This document shows positions 62,433 to 64,000 of a stretch of 64,000 nt of DNA, piece by piece. How positions within the stretch are numbered: the stretch's first letter is position 1; each line of letters begins with the position of its first letter. The notes under the pieces are model-generated. The model saw only the letters and a program-made list of their open reading frames with translations. It was not told where the DNA came from and did no database searches. The position numbers and the translations under genes are program-made. The DNA lies in NCBI RefSeq assembly GCF_001651035.1, contig NZ_LXRG01000192.1, positions 682,001 to 746,000 of the forward strand. Reading direction: 5' to 3'. The DNA is from Halomonas sp. ALS9. Its GTDB lineage: Bacteria > Pseudomonadota > Gammaproteobacteria > Pseudomonadales > Halomonadaceae.

Positions 62433-63231
62433 CGCTCATTCCACAGCACCCCGTACTTGGAAAAAGCCGCCGTTTATTGCCAACCCAGTGCTGCGCTCCG
62501 GGTTGATCCTGGTGGCGGTGGTCTACCTGGTATGGGCCTTTGGCTCACTGCCCTTCAACTGGGCGCGTATCTCTGAAGGGTTGCCCCGCGCCGCACGTAT
62601 TTTTAGCGGTGGCTTCCCGCCCAATCTTGAGCGTTACGAGCTACTGTTAACGGGCTTTAAAGAGAGCTTCCAAATCGCTATTTTGGCGACGCTACTGGGG
62701 GTCTTTCTGTCGATTCCCTTTGCTGTAATGGCTGCGCGTAATATTGCGCCCATGCCAATTTATATTATTGGCCGGGCGGTGATTATCATATCGCGCAGTT
62801 TCCACCCGGTGATTGTGGCGATTCTGTTTGTGGCCGCCGTGGGCTTTGGCCCCTTAGCGGGCATTCTCACCTTAACGCTCTACTCCATTGGCTTCGTAGG
62901 CAAGCTGCTTGCCGAAGAGATAGAAGAGATCGACTGGGGGCAGGTAGAGGCTATGAAAGCCGCTGGTGCGGGCTATATCGCCATTCTGTTTTATGCCGTT
63001 TTCCCGCAGATACTGCCACGTCAAGTTGGGCTTTCCATGTACCAACTGGACAGTAATTTGCGCGCCTCGGCGGTGGTCGGGATTGTCGGTGCAGGTGGCA
63101 TTGGCGGTACGCTAATGAACGCCTTTGGACGCTACGATTACGATTTCGCCTTTGCGATTCTACTCATTATCATCGCCGTCATTTTGCTCAGCGAAGGTGT
63201 CAGCGGCTGGGTAAGGAAAAAAATATGGTAG
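62419..63231 (+). CDS. phnE: Phosphonate/phosphite-type ABC permease PhnE (first)
   Basis: Inner-membrane permease of about 270 aa from ATG 62419 (MTPPDAHSTAPRTW). The frame extends upstream but there it overlaps phnC without family likeness. PhnE landmarks are FKESFQIAILATLLGVFLSI, the EAA region EIDWGQVEAMKAAGAGY and VVGIVGAGGIGGTLMNAF. It is the first of two different PhnE proteins, a common two-permease form of this importer. Confidence 0.93.
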   Translation: MTPPDAHSTAPRTWKKPPFIANPVLRSGLILVAVVYLVWAFGSLPFNWARISEGLPRAARIFSGGFPPNLERYELLLTGFKESFQIAILATLLGVFLSIPFAVMAARNIAPMPIYIIGRAVIIISRSFHPVIVAILFVAAVGFGPLAGILTLTLYSIGFVGKLLAEEIEEIDWGQVEAMKAAGAGYIAILFYAVFPQILPRQVGLSMYQLDSNLRASAVVGIVGAGGIGGTLMNAFGRYDYDFAFAILLIIIAVILLSEGVSGWVRKKIW

Positions 63232-64000
63232 ATCATGCACAGCAGCTTGCTGACCGGGTTTGGCAACGCCACGACCGTAAACAGCTCCTTATCCGTTATG
63301 GCGTGCTTTTAGCCACCTTGATGGTGGTGGTATGGGCGGTGCGAGATATTGATATTTTCTGGCCGTGGGTGTGGGATGCGCCCAACCAGATCTCGGCGCT
63401 TGGGGCGCGCATGTGGCCACCCAGCCCCGCTGGGTTAAACGGCATCATCGCCGCACTGATTGAGACCGTGCATATTGCCACTCTGGCGACCTTCCTAACG
63501 ATTTTCCTGGCGTTACCGGTGGCGTATATTGCCGCCCAGAACACCACACCTAACCGCGCCTGCCTGTGGCTAGGGCGTTTTATTCTGGTCTCCAGCCGCT
63601 CGGTAAATACCATTATCTGGGCACTGCTGTTCGTGGCGATTTTTGGCCCTGGCGTGTTAGCGGGCATTCTCGCCATTGTGTTTCGTTCAATTGGCTTTAT
63701 CGGCAAGCTGATGGGTGAGGCGATTGAAGAGATTGACCGCAACCCGGTGGAAGCGATGGAAGCCACCGGAGCCTCCAAGGCCAAGGTGGTCGCCTACGCC
63801 ATTGTGCCGCAAGTCATGCCAGCGTTTTTTGCCATTGTGATCCTGCGCTGGGATATCAATATCCGCGAATCAACCGTGCTTGGGTTAGTGGGCGCGGGGG
63901 GGATTGGCGTGATTTTACAGGGTGCAATTGACACCTTCGCCTGGCCTACCGTCGCGACCATTTTGATTGCCATTATTGTGCTAGTGCTGATCGGTGAAGC
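63225..64000 (+). CDS. phnE: Phosphonate/phosphite-type ABC permease PhnE (second), 3'-truncated
   Basis: The second PhnE runs off the window; about 258 codons are visible. It starts MVDHAQQLADRVWQRHDR, overlapping the first phnE by 7 bp. Landmarks are LIETVHIATLATFLTIFLAL, GKLMGEAIEEIDRNPVEAME and STVLGLVGAGGIGVILQGAI. Its sequence differs clearly from the first PhnE, so the pair forms a heterodimer rather than a recent duplication. Confidence 0.93.
   Translation, partial: MVDHAQQLADRVWQRHDRKQLLIRYGVLLATLMVVVWAVRDIDIFWPWVWDAPNQISALGARMWPPSPAGLNGIIAALIETVHIATLATFLTIFLALPVAYIAAQNTTPNRACLWLGRFILVSSRSVNTIIWALLFVAIFGPGVLAGILAIVFRSIGFIGKLMGEAIEEIDRNPVEAMEATGASKAKVVAYAIVPQVMPAFFAIVILRWDINIRESTVLGLVGAGGIGVILQGAIDTFAWPTVATILIAIIVLVLIGE

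Noticed and set aside
63296..63784. 162-codon minus-strand frame at the window end
   Set aside because: It overlaps the second phnE, whose reading frame is continuous to the edge and has all PhnE motifs.

Overview
The window looks like the chromosome of a moderately halophilic gammaproteobacterium of the Halomonas/Vreelandella type. This rests on recognising gene families and gene order, not on any database search. The supporting features are a complete urease operon beside a complete urea ABC importer, TRAP, TTT and BCCT transporters, xseB-ispA-dxs, hemE-speE, polar-flagellum genes, and a GC-rich sequence with AT-rich intergenic islands. I found no rRNA, tRNA, CRISPR array, prophage or insertion sequence.

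Layout. 1-1625: end of a TRAP transporter (small and large permease). 1690-4841: a Cache-domain chemoreceptor, a 0.4 kb gap with an orphan terminator that may end a small RNA, and a YihY-family membrane protein. 4844-10326 (minus): urease genes ureD-A-B-C-E-F-G. 10578-13059: a globin-coupled oxygen-sensor diguanylate cyclase (DosC type) and a Xre/RES toxin-antitoxin pair. 13076-18869 (minus): urea importer urtA-E. 19363-25263 (minus): a tripartite tricarboxylate transporter with its own two-component system. 25387-30778: a DUF481 outer-membrane protein, an NMT1/SsuA-type ABC importer and a BCCT carrier. 30805-33085: flagellin, folK and a pteridine-reductase-like SDR. 33426-41369: a YejM-like sulfatase-fold protein, a large MscS channel, a DedA protein, an IclR regulator, an enoyl-CoA hydratase and TrhO. 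41553-53105: mostly housekeeping genes (pirin, serA, xseB-ispA-dxs, djlA, GST, cheZ, trhA, ribA, hemE, speE). 53391-57689: the amino-acid importer aapJQMP. 57867-64000: RidA, a GAF-PAS-GGDEF protein, a histidine phosphatase, and a phosphonate/phosphite-type importer phnCDEE cut by the window edge.

The main theme is nitrogen scavenging. I read good sigma-54 (-24/-12) promoters, each with the exact GG-N10-GC spacing, upstream of four operons: ureDABCEFG, urtABCDE, the NMT1-type ABC importer and aapJQMP. Some also have NtrC-like TGCACC/GGTGCA sites upstream. This suggests one nitrogen-limitation regulon and implies that the unassigned NMT1-type importer carries a nitrogenous substrate. A second theme is motility: sigma-28-like promoters precede the chemoreceptor, flagellin and cheZ, three loci that lie far apart.

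The least explained pieces are non-coding: the candidate sRNA near 3650-3770, a very short promoter-plus-terminator unit ahead of the BCCT gene (29007-29085), a 150-bp nested palindrome inside the urease operon, several 13-15 bp tandem repeats in gaps, and stem-loops after the binding-protein genes of three transport operons.
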